Shown here: positions 25,646 through 33,160 of the stretch, one piece after another
Numbering within the stretch: position 1 is the first letter of the stretch
How the letters are laid out: every line of letters begins with the position of its first letter
From: Pseudomonas azadiae
GTDB taxonomy: Bacteria > Pseudomonadota > Gammaproteobacteria > Pseudomonadales > Pseudomonadaceae
NCBI RefSeq assembly: GCF_019145355.1
Contig: NZ_JAHSTY010000001.1
Coordinates: 992,001 to 1,056,000, forward strand
Reading direction: 5' to 3'
DNA length: 64,000 nucleotides
Notes under the pieces: model-generated
Seen by the model: only the letters and a program-made list of their open reading frames with translations
What the model was told of the DNA's origin: nothing
Database searches by the model: none
Program-made: the position numbers and the translations under genes

Positions 25646-27775
25646 TCAGCCGTTGGGCCCTACTGTCGCGACGATAGTCACTTGCTTATTGTCAGGAATT
25701 TCCTGATAAGCCAAAACGTGCAAATTCGGTACTGCCAGACGTCCAAATCGCGACAACATCGCGCGGACCGGACCGGCCACCAGCAAGATCACCGGTTGGC
25801 CCTGCATTTCCTGGCGCTGTGCGGCGTCGATCAACGAACGCTGCAGCTTCTCAGCCATGCTTGGCTCCAGCAAAACGCCTTCTTCCTGGCCTTGACCTGC
25901 CTTCTGAATACTATTGAGCAATATCTGTTCCAACCTGGGTTCCAAGGTGATCACAGGCAGCTCGGAGTCAAGCCCTACAATGCTTTGCACGATTGCACGC
26001 GACAATCCGACGCGCACCGCGGCCACCAGCGCGGCAGTATCTTGACTCTTGGCGGCATTGTTCGCGATGGCCTCGGCAATGCTGCGAATGTCGCGCACGG
26101 GCACCTGTTCGGCCAGCAGCGCCTGCAACACCTTGAGCAACTGCGACAGCGACAGCACGCCCGGCACCAGCTCCTCGGCGAGTTTTGGCGAGGCTTTGCC
26201 GAGCAAACCCATCAATTGCTGGACTTCCTCGTGGCCGATCAGCTCATGGGAGTGCTTGTACAGAATCTGGTTGAGGTGCGTGGCGACCACGGTGCTGGCA
26301 TCCACCACGGTGTAACCCAGGGACTGCGCCTGGCTGCGCTGGCTGATTTCGATCCACACCGCCTCCAGGCCAAAAGCCGGATCTTTGGCGGTGATGCCGT
26401 TGAGGCTGCCGAACACCTGCCCCGGGTTGATCGCCAGCTCGCGGTCCGGGTAAATCTCGGCCTCGGCCAGGATCACGCCCATCAGGGTCAAGCGGTAGGC
26501 GCTGGGCGCCAGGTCGAGGTTGTCGCGGATATGCACGGTGGGCATCAAAAAGCCCAGGTCCTGGGACAGCTTCTTGCGCACGCCCTTGATCCGCGCGAGC
26601 AATTGGCCGCCCTGGTTGCGGTCCACCAGCGGGATCAGGCGGTAACCGACTTCCAGGCCGATCATGTCGATCGGGGTCACGTCATCCCAGCCCAGCTCCT
26701 TGGTTTCCTGGGCGCGGGCCGGGGATGGCAGCAGCTCCTGCTGACGCGCGACTTCCTGCAGGGCCTGGACCTTCACGGCGTTCTGCTTCTTCCAGAACAG
26801 GTAGGCACCGCCACCGGCCAGGGCCGCCATGCTCAGGAACGACACGTGCGGCATGCCCGGCACGATGCCCATGATCGCCATGATGCCCGCCGCCACGGCC
26901 AGTGCCTTGGGCGAGGCGAACATCTGGCGGCTGATCTGCTTGCCCATGTCTTCGGAGCCCGAAGCACGGGTCACCATGATGGCCGCTGCTGTGGATAACA
27001 ACAGTGATGGCAATTGCGCCACTAAACCGTCACCGATGGTCAGCAAGGCGTACACCTTGCCCGCATCGCCGAAGGTCATGCCGTGCTGGAAGATACCGAC
27101 CGCGATGCCGCCGATGAGGTTGATGAACAGAATCAGCAGGCCGGCGATGGCGTCACCGCGCACGAACTTGCTGGCACCGTCCATGGAGCCGTAGAACTCG
27201 GCTTCCTGGGCCACTTCCAGGCGGCGCGACTTGGCCTGGTTCTGGTCGATCAGGCCGGCGTTGAGGTCGGCGTCGATGGCCATTTGTTTGCCGGGCATGG
27301 CGTCGAGGGTAAAACGCGCGCTCACCTCGGAAATCCGCCCGGCGCCCTTGGTCACCACCACGAAGTTGATGATCATCAGGATCGCGAACACCACGATACC
27401 GACCACGTAGTTGCCGCCGATCACCACCTCACCGAAGGCCTGGATCACCTTACCGGCGGCGGCGTGACCGTCCTGGCCGTGGAGCATCACCACGCGGGTG
27501 GAAGCCACGTTCAGCGCCAGGCGCAACAGGGTCGCCACCAGCAGAATCGTCGGGAATACCGCGAAATCCAGCGGCCGCAGGGCGTAGACGCACACCAGCA
27601 GCACCACGACGGACAGGGCGATGTTGAAGGTGAAGAACACGTCCAAAAGGAACGGCGGCATCGGCAACATCATCATTGCCAGCATCACCAGCAACAACAA
27701 CGGCACACCCAGATTGCCTCGGGAGAGGTCAGTCAGGGTGGTACGGGCCGTGCCGAACATTTGAGAGCGATCCAC
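25646..27775 (-). CDS. flhA: Flagellar export gate protein FlhA
   Basis: A 709-residue export gate. The N-terminal half contains about eight membrane helices (from LLLLVMLAMMMLPMPPFL) and the FHIPEP-family signature region with GRISEVSARFTLDAMPGKQ. The C-terminal cytoplasmic half binds chaperone-substrate complexes. Start: two consecutive GTG codons (27778 and 27775); the second gives the usual MDRSQ N-terminus, and GAGG lies 7-10 nt upstream. A sigma-54 promoter lies at 27840-27856. A 15-bp inverted repeat pairs the ribosome-binding site and start codon with 27868-27882. Confidence 0.95.
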   Translation of the reverse strand: MDRSQMFGTARTTLTDLSRGNLGVPLLLLVMLAMMMLPMPPFLLDVFFTFNIALSVVVLLVCVYALRPLDFAVFPTILLVATLLRLALNVASTRVVMLHGQDGHAAAGKVIQAFGEVVIGGNYVVGIVVFAILMIINFVVVTKGAGRISEVSARFTLDAMPGKQMAIDADLNAGLIDQNQAKSRRLEVAQEAEFYGSMDGASKFVRGDAIAGLLILFINLIGGIAVGIFQHGMTFGDAGKVYALLTIGDGLVAQLPSLLLSTAAAIMVTRASGSEDMGKQISRQMFASPKALAVAAGIMAIMGIVPGMPHVSFLSMAALAGGGAYLFWKKQNAVKVQALQEVARQQELLPSPARAQETKELGWDDVTPIDMIGLEVGYRLIPLVDRNQGGQLLARIKGVRKKLSQDLGFLMPTVHIRDNLDLAPSAYRLTLMGVILAEAEIYPDRELAINPGQVFGSLNGITAKDPAFGLEAVWIEISQRSQAQSLGYTVVDASTVVATHLNQILYKHSHELIGHEEVQQLMGLLGKASPKLAEELVPGVLSLSQLLKVLQALLAEQVPVRDIRSIAEAIANNAAKSQDTAALVAAVRVGLSRAIVQSIVGLDSELPVITLEPRLEQILLNSIQKAGQGQEEGVLLEPSMAEKLQRSLIDAAQRQEMQGQPVILLVAGPVRAMLSRFGRLAVPNLHVLAYQEIPDNKQVTIVATVGPNG

Positions 27776-27882
27776 CACCGGTATTCCTCGTTTCCTTGAA
27801 GCAAAGTTTTGACGCCGCGGGGCGTCCTGGAGGCGGTATTGCAAGAAGCCTTCCAACTTTTGCTCTAGAGGAATACCGGTGG
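27775..27882 (-). promoter_or_regulatory. Long-range inverted repeat covering the flhA ribosome-binding site
   Basis: The 15-mer GAGGAATACCGGTGG on the coding strand (27775-27789), which contains the flhA Shine-Dalgarno and the first GTG, has a perfect inverted copy at 27868-27882, separated by 78 nt. In a transcript containing both arms the start site would be locked in a 15-bp stem. The distal arm lies upstream of the sigma-54 promoter start point, so only longer (read-through) transcripts would carry it. Confidence 0.7.
27840..27856 (-). promoter_or_regulatory. Sigma-54 promoter of flhA
   Basis: The minus strand reads TTGGAAGGCTTCTTGCA, with GG and GC ten bases apart as required for -24/-12 promoters. 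The -12 half (CTTGCA) is a perfect match and the -24 half a moderate one. The predicted start near 27829 leaves a leader of about 54 nt. FleQ activation is expected from the known pseudomonad hierarchy. Confidence 0.7.
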
Positions 27883-27908
27883 GGAATTCTCTCGAGGAGG
27901 TTTAACAC

Positions 27909-28103
27909 CTACGCGCGTTTTAGATGCTGAATTTGACCGCCGGCTCCTATTTCGTAAGACACCTCATCACCCATTTTAAGATCGGTCAAACCAGCTTCTC
28001 GAAGGCCTTGTTCGTCGACGGTGATAACCCCACCGCCACTGCGCGGGGAGATAATTACAAAGCCATTGTTTGAATCGACCACGCTTACGGTTCCAGTTGC
28101 CAT
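27909..28103 (-). CDS. Divergent cold-shock-domain protein 1
   Basis: A 64-residue protein with the size and N-terminal pattern of a CspA protein (MATGTVSVVDSNNGFVIISP) and the C-terminal MGDEVSYEI segment typical of the last CSD strands. The nucleic-acid-binding aromatic residues are missing: the position of RNP1 (KGFGFI) reads NGFVII and that of RNP2 (VFVH) reads ITVD. It may therefore not bind RNA in the normal way. The start at 28103 has an AAGGAG site. It lies upstream of flhA on the same strand, with a conserved palindrome 95 bp upstream of its start. Confidence 0.8.
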   Translation of the reverse strand: MATGTVSVVDSNNGFVIISPRSGGGVITVDEQGLREAGLTDLKMGDEVSYEIGAGGQIQHLKRA

Positions 28104-28189
28104 GATGACTCTCCTTGGTTCACTTGCGTTACCGCACCCCGTGTGCGGCACCACTCCCTTAGTCAACCCTAGAAAATTTGAGCGGACTA

Positions 28190-28205
28190 CTGTCAACGTT
28201 GACAG
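28190..28205. promoter_or_regulatory. Palindromic operator-like site, copy 1
   Basis: A perfect 16-bp palindrome CTGTCAACGTTGACAG, centred 95 bp upstream of CSD gene 1. The conserved block extends to 20 bp (CTACTGTCAACGTTGACAGG, 28187-28206) and is shared with the copies at 29855 and 30166. Each half contains TTGACA, so it might also act as a -35 element. Confidence 0.85.
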
Positions 28206-28305
28206 GTCGAATGAAATTTCAGATAGGCGGTGATTGGCAGGACGGTAGTCTTCGCGGCTCCCTCCCACGTAGAACGTCCACGTTGCCGGCTATGGCGCGG
28301 CTCCA

Positions 28306-28600
28306 GTGTGGGAGATTGCTTGCCTGCGATAGCCGTGGGTATCTACACATCTTTGTAGTGAGCGGGCTTGTCCCGCGCTGGGTGGCGAAGCCGCCCCAAT
28401 AAGGGCACCGCAGTGTTCTGATAAAACCGAGTCGCCTGGTTTGGGGCGGCTTCGCCACCCAGCGCGGGGCGAGCCCGCTCACTACAGGGAGATTTGATAG
28501 CTTTTGAAAGTTGTGTAGATACCCATGCTGCGATAGCGGTGTATCAGTGACAGATGCATTAGCTGACCCAGCGCTATCGCAGGCAAGCCAGCTCCCACCT
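28306..28600. repeat. REPIN interrupted by nested palindromic elements
   Basis: This covers much of the gene-free stretch 28104-28930. Outer REP halves at 28306-28331 (TGTGGGAGATTGCTTGCCTG...) and 28575-28598 (...CAAGCCAGCTCCCAC) are inverted. Inside them lies a 13-bp inverted pair GGGTATCTACACA (28337-28349) / TGTGTAGATACCC (28512-28524), and inside that the larger palindromic element 28354-28486. The order suggests successive insertions into an older REPIN. Confidence 0.75.
28354..28486. repeat. Palindromic boundary element R1
   Basis: A 133-bp element with 46-bp inverted arms (28354-28399 and 28441-28486). The arms begin TGTAGTGAGCGGGCTTG and end GCGAAGCCGCCCCAA, or their complement. The same element recurs at 35732, 39807 and 45842. 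The central 41 bp differ between copies. It has no coding capacity of its own. Confidence 0.92.
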
Positions 28601-28689
28601 TTGGATTTGTGTATAGCCCAGTGCTGCCGAGGAAATTTCCGACAGCGTTTTGAGGTTGCCCCTAGGAAACTCGATCTCTAGTCTCCGTA

Positions 28690-28920
28690 CACCGCTGCAA
28701 ACGCAGTGGTCGGGCGTCGCGGCCCGGTTTGCTACGGAACAAAAGCACCCTCTGCCTTTCAGTAAGCGGTTTTTTATCGTCTACTGTGCGGCGCTATGGC
28801 GGCTGTGCGCGGGATACCTTCGGGTATGCCGGGTTGTTGTTCCTGGACCGGTCCGCGAACCTGCGTACAGCTGCCACCCTCCATCGCGTCGCGGCGATCA
28901 GTGGCAGCTCCACTTTCTAG
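28690..28920 (+). ncRNA. Candidate structured leader RNA upstream of the DUF3077-like gene
   Basis: The region before the gene at 28931 holds several strong hairpins in a row: 28691-28710 (8-bp stem, AAAC loop), 28811-28830 (stem closed by a C-UUCG-G tetraloop, one mismatch) and 28869-28909. The last has a 9-bp perfect outer stem AGCTGCCAC/GTGGCAGCT enclosing a second 5-bp stem ATCGC/GCGAT. It ends 9 nt before the AGGAA ribosome-binding site. This density of perfect stems without an ORF suggests a cis-acting RNA. No named family is claimed. Confidence 0.5.
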
Positions 28921-28930
28921 GAACTTCACA

Positions 28931-29200
28931 ATGATCAAACCCACCCCAAATCCCCCACTCGACGCCAACGACGCACCCGTCGTGCTATTGCGTGTAAAAG
29001 ACGGTATCCCCACCGAAGACCTGCTGGTCAACCTCACCGAAACACTGGCGTCAGCCCACGCCCTGACCTGCAACTTTGCCTTCGAACTGGACAGCTCGCG
29101 GCGCGAAGGCGCATTGGGTGTAGCGCAGTTGATTGAAGTGGCGCAGTTACTGGCCGAGCGGGTGCTGGAGGGCGTTGAGCCGTCGACTGCGACGGGCTAA
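28931..29200 (+). CDS. DUF3077/DUF6124-like small protein
   Basis: An 89-residue protein starting MIKPTPNPP, a start I associate with the DUF3077/DUF6124 family common in the P. fluorescens group. The core VKDGIPTEDLLVNLTETLASAHAL...LGVAQLIEVAQLLAERVLE is predicted helical and acidic. No enzymatic motif is visible and the function is unknown. It has an AGGAA site 7 nt before the ATG. It is one of only two complete plus-strand genes supported in the window and is preceded by a structured leader. It is bounded by REP-type elements on both sides and is likely a mobile or lineage-specific insertion among the flagellar genes. Confidence 0.75.
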   Translation: MIKPTPNPPLDANDAPVVLLRVKDGIPTEDLLVNLTETLASAHALTCNFAFELDSSRREGALGVAQLIEVAQLLAERVLEGVEPSTATG

Positions 29201-29212
29201 CCCCGATTCAAG

Positions 29213-29301
29213 TGTGGGAGCTGGCTTGCCTGCGATTGCGGTGCATCAGTAACAAATGCATTAGCTGACCCACCGCTATCGCAGGCAAGCCAGCTCCCAC
29301 A
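29213..29301. repeat. REPIN-type palindrome
   Basis: An 89-bp doublet with inverted 24-bp arms (29213-29236 TGTGGGAGCTGGCTTGCCTG... and 29278-29301). It lies between the 3' ends of the convergent DUF3077-like gene and the canonical cold-shock gene, where its hairpin could end or shield both transcripts. Confidence 0.92.
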
Positions 29302-29329
29302 GGTTGACCCTGTTCGCCTTGAGACCGGG

Positions 29330-29533
29330 TCAGGCATTACGCACGTTCTCGGCCTGCAGGCCTTTTGGGCCCTGAGCCGTGTCGTACTCGACTCTTTGCC
29401 CCTCTTCCAAACTTTTGAAACCAGAACCTTGGATGGCTGAATAGTGGACAAAAACATCCGCACTGCCGTCTTCGGGCTGAATAAACCCAAACCCTTTTTC
29501 CGCGTTAAACCACTTCACCATACCTGTCGCCAT
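29330..29533 (-). CDS. Canonical cold-shock protein (CspA family)
   Basis: A 67-residue CspA-type RNA/ssDNA-binding protein. RNP1 KGFGFI (about 14-19) and RNP2 VFVHYSAI (about 28-35) are intact, as is [10 protein letters not shown] at the end. The start at 29533 ([10 protein letters not shown]) has an AGGAG site; the frame extends 12 codons upstream inside the intergenic region. It lies 22 bp after divergent CSD gene 3 and may be co-transcribed with it, since it has no copy of the palindrome of its own. Confidence 0.95.
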   Translation of the reverse strand: MATGMVKWFNAEKGFGFIQPEDGSADVFVHYSAIQGSGFKSLEEGQRVEYDTAQGPKGLQAENVRNA

Positions 29534-29555
29534 GACCGTTCTCCTGCCGTCACTT

Positions 29556-29777
29556 TCAAAGATTTGCACGGGGCATGCGAATGAGTTTCAGACGAAACGC
29601 ATAGATGCCCTTGGGACCATGGATTCTGGAAAATTGAACCCGCTGGCCCTTTCTAAACCGCCGACCTGCCGAGCTCCTCAGGTCCACCAGTACCGGCTCC
29701 CGCCCACCGTCCAGTTCGATCAAACCTTCTCCGGTGGCGCGGCTATAAGAACTGATCGTGCCCATCACCACTTCCAT
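29556..29777 (-). CDS. Divergent cold-shock-domain protein 3
   Basis: A 73-residue protein related to Csp[18 protein letters not shown] aligns with the first two strands, VLVDLRS with RNP2, and [12 protein letters not shown] with the [10 protein letters not shown] end of the canonical neighbour. The aromatic RNA-binding residues are replaced (EGLIEL for FGFI, VLVDL for VFVHY), and the protein is Arg-rich. The start at 29777 has a GGGAGG site; ATG at 29765 is an alternative. A one-mismatch copy of the palindrome is centred 85 bp upstream. Confidence 0.78.
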   Translation of the reverse strand: MEVVMGTISSYSRATGEGLIELDGGREPVLVDLRSSAGRRFRKGQRVQFSRIHGPKGIYAFRLKLIRMPRANL

Positions 29778-29854
29778 GATCACCCTCCCGCATCTCTTGA
29801 CTACCCGCGCGCAGTATCTGGCGTTATGGAACCGCAAGCGTCTAACGCTGACTA

Positions 29855-29870
29855 CTGTCAAAGTTGACAG
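29855..29870. promoter_or_regulatory. Palindromic operator-like site, copy 2
   Basis: CTGTCAAAGTTGACAG, one base from the perfect palindrome, with the flanking CTA...G conserved (29852-29871). It lies 85 bp upstream of divergent CSD gene 3, which precedes the canonical csp gene. Confidence 0.8.
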
Positions 29871-29918
29871 GTAGAAGGGGTTTAAGACGAATGGCACGGT
29901 GGCAATCCACGGTTCACT

Positions 29919-30095
29919 TCATGCATCCGATGACTTTTTGCGCTTGCGGGGTTTTCGCGGTTTGGTTGGGGCTGGCGGGACGTCACTGCGTTGAGTGCCG
30001 GTAGACTGAACGGCAACCTCGTTGCCATCGCGATCCCGGGCGATAAAGCCGATGCCTTTGACCGCATCAAACCACCTGACCGTAGGCCTCTCCAT
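29919..30095 (-). CDS. Short cold-shock-like protein 4 with basic tail
   Basis: A 58-residue protein found by reading the minus strand. MERPTVRWFDAVKGIGFIAR matches the first CSD strands with an RNP1-like KGIGFI. The RNP2 position reads VAVQS and the rest of the domain is missing, being replaced by a Pro/Lys/Arg tail (PTKPRKPRKRKKSS). The start at 30095 has a GGGAGA site. A perfect palindrome copy is centred 78 bp upstream. It is probably a functional small gene rather than a relic, since ribosome-binding site and operator are kept, but it may be a truncated CSD. It lies between flhB and the other csp genes. Confidence 0.65.
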   Translation of the reverse strand: MERPTVRWFDAVKGIGFIARDRDGNEVAVQSTGTQRSDVPPAPTKPRKPRKRKKSSDA

Positions 30096-30165
30096 CACCG
30101 TCTCCCGAGCCGCGCAGGGCCGCGCGCCTCATCGCTCTATCAAACCGTGCAGGCGGCGTATTGGC

Positions 30166-30181
30166 TACTGTCAACGTTGAC
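30166..30181. promoter_or_regulatory. Palindromic operator-like site, copy 3
   Basis: A perfect CTGTCAACGTTGACAG with the same flanks (30163-30182), 78 bp upstream of the short CSD gene and 32 bp past the flhB stop. Confidence 0.85.
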
Positions 30182-30212
30182 AGGCAAACGCTCAATTACA
30201 GGAGCGCGACCG

Positions 30213-31349
30213 TCAGGAATCGCGACGCAAATCCGGCGGAATCGGCAGGTCCTTGAGCGGGTCCGGGCGCTTGCCCTTGCCCGCGCGGTATTGGCGGATC
30301 TGATAGACGTACGCCAACACCTGGGCCACGGCCAGGTAGAGCCCGGCGGGGATTTCCTGGTCAAGGTCGGTGGAGTAGAAAATCGAGCGCGCCAGCTCCG
30401 GCGACTCCAACAGCAGGATGTCGTTGGCCACGGCAATTTCGCGGATTTTCAACGCGGTAAAATCACTGCCCTTGGCCAGCAGCATCGGCGCGCCACCCTT
30501 CTCCGGGTCGTACTTGAGCGCTACGGCGTAGTGTGTCGGGTTGGTGATGACCACGTCGGCGTCGGGCACCGCCGCCATCATCTTGCGCTGGGACATTTCA
30601 CGCTGCAGCTGGCGAATACGCTGTTTGACCTCGGGCCGGCCTTCGGAATCCTTGTGTTCGTCGCGCACTTCCTGCTTGGTCATCAGCAGCTTTTTGTGGC
30701 TCTCCCACAACTGGATCGGCGCATCCACCGCCGCGATGATGATCAGCCCGGCGGCCATCCACAGCGCGCTCCAGCCCACCACCTGCACACTGTGGATGAT
30801 CGCCGATTCCAGCGGCTCATGGGCGATCAGCAGCAGGTCGTCGATGTCGGACGACAACACCACCAGCGCCACAAACAGGATCAGGATAAATTTGGCCAGG
30901 GCCTTGAGCAGCTCCACCAGGGCCTTGGCGGAGAACATGCGCTTGAGCCCGGCGCCGGGGTTCATGCGGCTGAATTTGGGCGCCATGCTGCCCGCGGCAA
31001 ACAGCCAGCCGCCGAGGGCGACCGGGCCGATCAGCGCGGCCAGCAGCAAGGTGATCAGAATCGGCTGCACCGCCAGCAGCGCGATCTTGCCAGAGTGCAG
31101 CAAGTACTGGCCCATGGCGTCAGGGTTGAGCAGCACTTCGCGGGGCAAGGCAAAGTTGTGCTTCATCAACTCCATCAAGTCCAGCGCCAGGCCGCCGCCG
31201 TAGATCAACAAGGCGCCGGCGCCGGCCATCATGGTGGCGACGGTATTGAGTTCCTTGGAGCGCGCAATCTCGCCCTTTTCCCTGGAATCCTTTTTGCGTT
31301 TCTCCGTGGGGTCTTCTGTCTTGTCCTGACCACTCTCGCTCTCGGCCAT
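30213..31349 (-). CDS. flhB: Flagellar export switch protein FlhB
   Basis: A 378-residue export component that switches substrate specificity with FliK. The basic N-terminus (DKTEDPTEKRKKDSREKGEIARSKE, in parts) is followed by four membrane helices (about 36-58, 90-115, 145-167, 187-209). The cytoplasmic domain has the autocleavage site NPTH at 270-273. It begins 3 bp after fliR and ends the fliLMNOPQR-flhB operon. Confidence 0.97.
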   Translation of the reverse strand: MAESESGQDKTEDPTEKRKKDSREKGEIARSKELNTVATMMAGAGALLIYGGGLALDLMELMKHNFALPREVLLNPDAMGQYLLHSGKIALLAVQPILITLLLAALIGPVALGGWLFAAGSMAPKFSRMNPGAGLKRMFSAKALVELLKALAKFILILFVALVVLSSDIDDLLLIAHEPLESAIIHSVQVVGWSALWMAAGLIIIAAVDAPIQLWESHKKLLMTKQEVRDEHKDSEGRPEVKQRIRQLQREMSQRKMMAAVPDADVVITNPTHYAVALKYDPEKGGAPMLLAKGSDFTALKIREIAVANDILLLESPELARSIFYSTDLDQEIPAGLYLAVAQVLAYVYQIRQYRAGKGKRPDPLKDLPIPPDLRRDS

Positions 31350-31352
31350 GGC

Positions 31353-32138
31353 TCAGCGCGCCCGTGCCAGATCACGTAAGAACTGCAGGGCGTCAGTCGC
31401 CAGCGGTTGATACTGATTGAGAATGTCAGCCAGGCCGACCCAGAAAATCCACATGCCCAACACCAGGGTCAACGGGAAACCGATGGAAAAGATGTTCAAC
31501 TGCGGTGCCGCGCGGGTCATCACGCCAAAGGCGATGTTGATCACCAGCAGCGCAGTGATCGCCGGCAGCACCAACAACAGAGAGGCGCCGAACACCCAGC
31601 CCAGCCGCCCGACGATTTCCCATAAATGGTTAACCACCAGCCCCGACCCCACCGGCAAGGTGGTGAAGCTCTCGGTCATTACCTCAAAGGCCACCAGATG
31701 GCCGTTCATGGCCAGGAACAGCAAGGTCACCAGCATGGTCAGGAATTGCCCGATCACCGCCGCCGAGACGCCGTTGGTAGGGTCGACCATCGACGCGAAG
31801 CCCATGCCCATCTGGACCGAGATAATTTGCCCGGCGATCACAAAGGCCTGGAAAAACAGCGAAAGGGAAAAGCCCATGAGTGTGCCGATCAGGATCTGCT
31901 CGGCAATCAGCAGCAACGCGCTGAGGTCGATGGCATTCACCGGCGGCATCGGCGGCAACCCCGGCACGATCACCACGGTAATCGCCACCGCAAAGTACAG
32001 GCGCACCCGCCGCGGTACCAAGGTCGTGCCGAACACCGGCATGGCCATCAACATGGCCGTGACCCGGAACAGCGGCAGGATGAAGGACGCCACCCACGTA
32101 CTGATCTGGGTGTCGGTCAATGCCAGCAAGGACTGCAT
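31353..32138 (-). CDS. fliR: Flagellar export protein FliR
   Basis: A 261-residue polytopic membrane protein of the export gate (FliP5Q4R1 complex). About six hydrophobic segments, including FRVTAMLMAMPVFG near the N-terminus and LVLPAITALLVINIAFGVM. The length matches the family. It starts 4 bp after fliQ. Confidence 0.96.
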   Translation of the reverse strand: MQSLLALTDTQISTWVASFILPLFRVTAMLMAMPVFGTTLVPRRVRLYFAVAITVVIVPGLPPMPPVNAIDLSALLLIAEQILIGTLMGFSLSLFFQAFVIAGQIISVQMGMGFASMVDPTNGVSAAVIGQFLTMLVTLLFLAMNGHLVAFEVMTESFTTLPVGSGLVVNHLWEIVGRLGWVFGASLLLVLPAITALLVINIAFGVMTRAAPQLNIFSIGFPLTLVLGMWIFWVGLADILNQYQPLATDALQFLRDLARAR

Positions 32139-32142
32139 CGGG

Positions 32143-32412
32143 TCAGCCGATCAACTGCGGAATACTGCCGTACAACTGCAGGATGTATTCCATGAAGGTC
32201 TGCACCAGCCACGGGCCGGCGACGATCAGCGTGACCAGCATCACCAGCAGGCGCGGCAGGAAGCTCAGGGTCTGTTCGTTGATCTGCGTCGCGGCCTGGA
32301 ACATCGCCACCAGCAGGCCCACCAACAGGCTGGGTATGACCAGCACGGCGACCATCACGGTGGTCAGCCACAGCGCTTCACGGAACAGGTCGACGGCGAC
32401 TTCGGGTGTCAT
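32143..32412 (-). CDS. fliQ: Flagellar export protein FliQ
   Basis: An 89-residue export gate protein with two membrane helices (about 14-38 and 53-75) and the family signature ATQINEQTLSFLPRL. Typical length. It lies 4 bp from both fliP and fliR. Confidence 0.97.
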   Translation of the reverse strand: MTPEVAVDLFREALWLTTVMVAVLVIPSLLVGLLVAMFQAATQINEQTLSFLPRLLVMLVTLIVAGPWLVQTFMEYILQLYGSIPQLIG

Positions 32413-32416
32413 AGCC

Positions 32417-33160
32417 CTATACCCCGCCGAAACTGCCGGCCAGGGTGCCGATAATCAGCGCCCAGCCGTCCACCAGCACAAACAGCATGATCTTGAACGG
32501 CAGCGAGATGATCAGCGGCGAGAGCATCATCATACCCATGGCCATCAGCACGCTTGCTACCACCAGGTCGATGATCAGGAACGGAATGAAGATCATGAAG
32601 CCGATCTGGAACGCAGTCTTCAATTCGGACGTGACGAATGCCGGTACGAGAATGGTCAACGGCGCCTGGTCCGGCGTGGCGATGTCGGTCCGCTTGGACA
32701 GGCGCATGAACAGTTCAAGGTCGCTGGAGCGGGTCTGCGACAACATGAAGTCCTTGATCGGCACCTGGGCGCGGTCGATCGCCACCTGGGCGGTGATGGT
32801 TTCCGCCAGGTAGGGCTGCAGCGCTTGCTGGTTCACCTTGTCGAACACCGGCGCCATGATGAACATGGTCAGGAACAAGGCCATGCCGGTGAGGATCTGG
32901 TTCGACGGCGTCTGCTGCAGGCCCAGGGCCTGGCGCAGGATCGAGAACACGATGATGATGCGCGTGAAGCTGGTCATCAGCATGACAAACGCCGGAATGA
33001 AGCTCAGCGCGGTCATGATCAGCAGGATCTGCAGGCTGACCGAATATTCCTGCGCCCCTGCCGCATTGGTGCCCAGGGTGATCGCCGGGATCGACAACGG
33101 GTCGGCGCCAAACGCCAGCGGCGCGGCCAGCAACAGCATGAGCGCCAATAAAACGCGCAT
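32417..33160 (-). CDS. fliP: Flagellar export protein FliP
   Basis: A 247-residue export gate protein with a cleavable signal ([18 protein letters not shown]). Four membrane helices follow, with the signatures [24 protein letters not shown] (in parts) and [29 protein letters not shown]. Its start overlaps the fliO stop by one base (TAATG). Confidence 0.97.
   Translation of the reverse strand: MRVLLALMLLLAAPLAFGADPLSIPAITLGTNAAGAQEYSVSLQILLIMTALSFIPAFVMLMTSFTRIIIVFSILRQALGLQQTPSNQILTGMALFLTMFIMAPVFDKVNQQALQPYLAETITAQVAIDRAQVPIKDFMLSQTRSSDLELFMRLSKRTDIATPDQAPLTILVPAFVTSELKTAFQIGFMIFIPFLIIDLVVASVLMAMGMMMLSPLIISLPFKIMLFVLVDGWALIIGTLAGSFGGV

Noticed and set aside
25710..25740. Sigma-54-like sequence at the end of flhA, upstream of flhF (TGGCAGTACCGAATTTGCA)
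   Set aside because: GG and GC are 13 bases apart instead of 10, so it does not qualify.
24263..26998. Plus-strand open frame of 911 codons antisense to flhF and flhA
   Set aside because: Shadow of two well-supported genes; composition rich in Gln/His/Arg and no domain.
28190..28240. Reading TTGACA in the palindromes as ordinary sigma-70 -35 boxes
   Set aside because: No -10-like hexamer appears 16-18 bp downstream in any of the three copies, so an operator reading is preferred.
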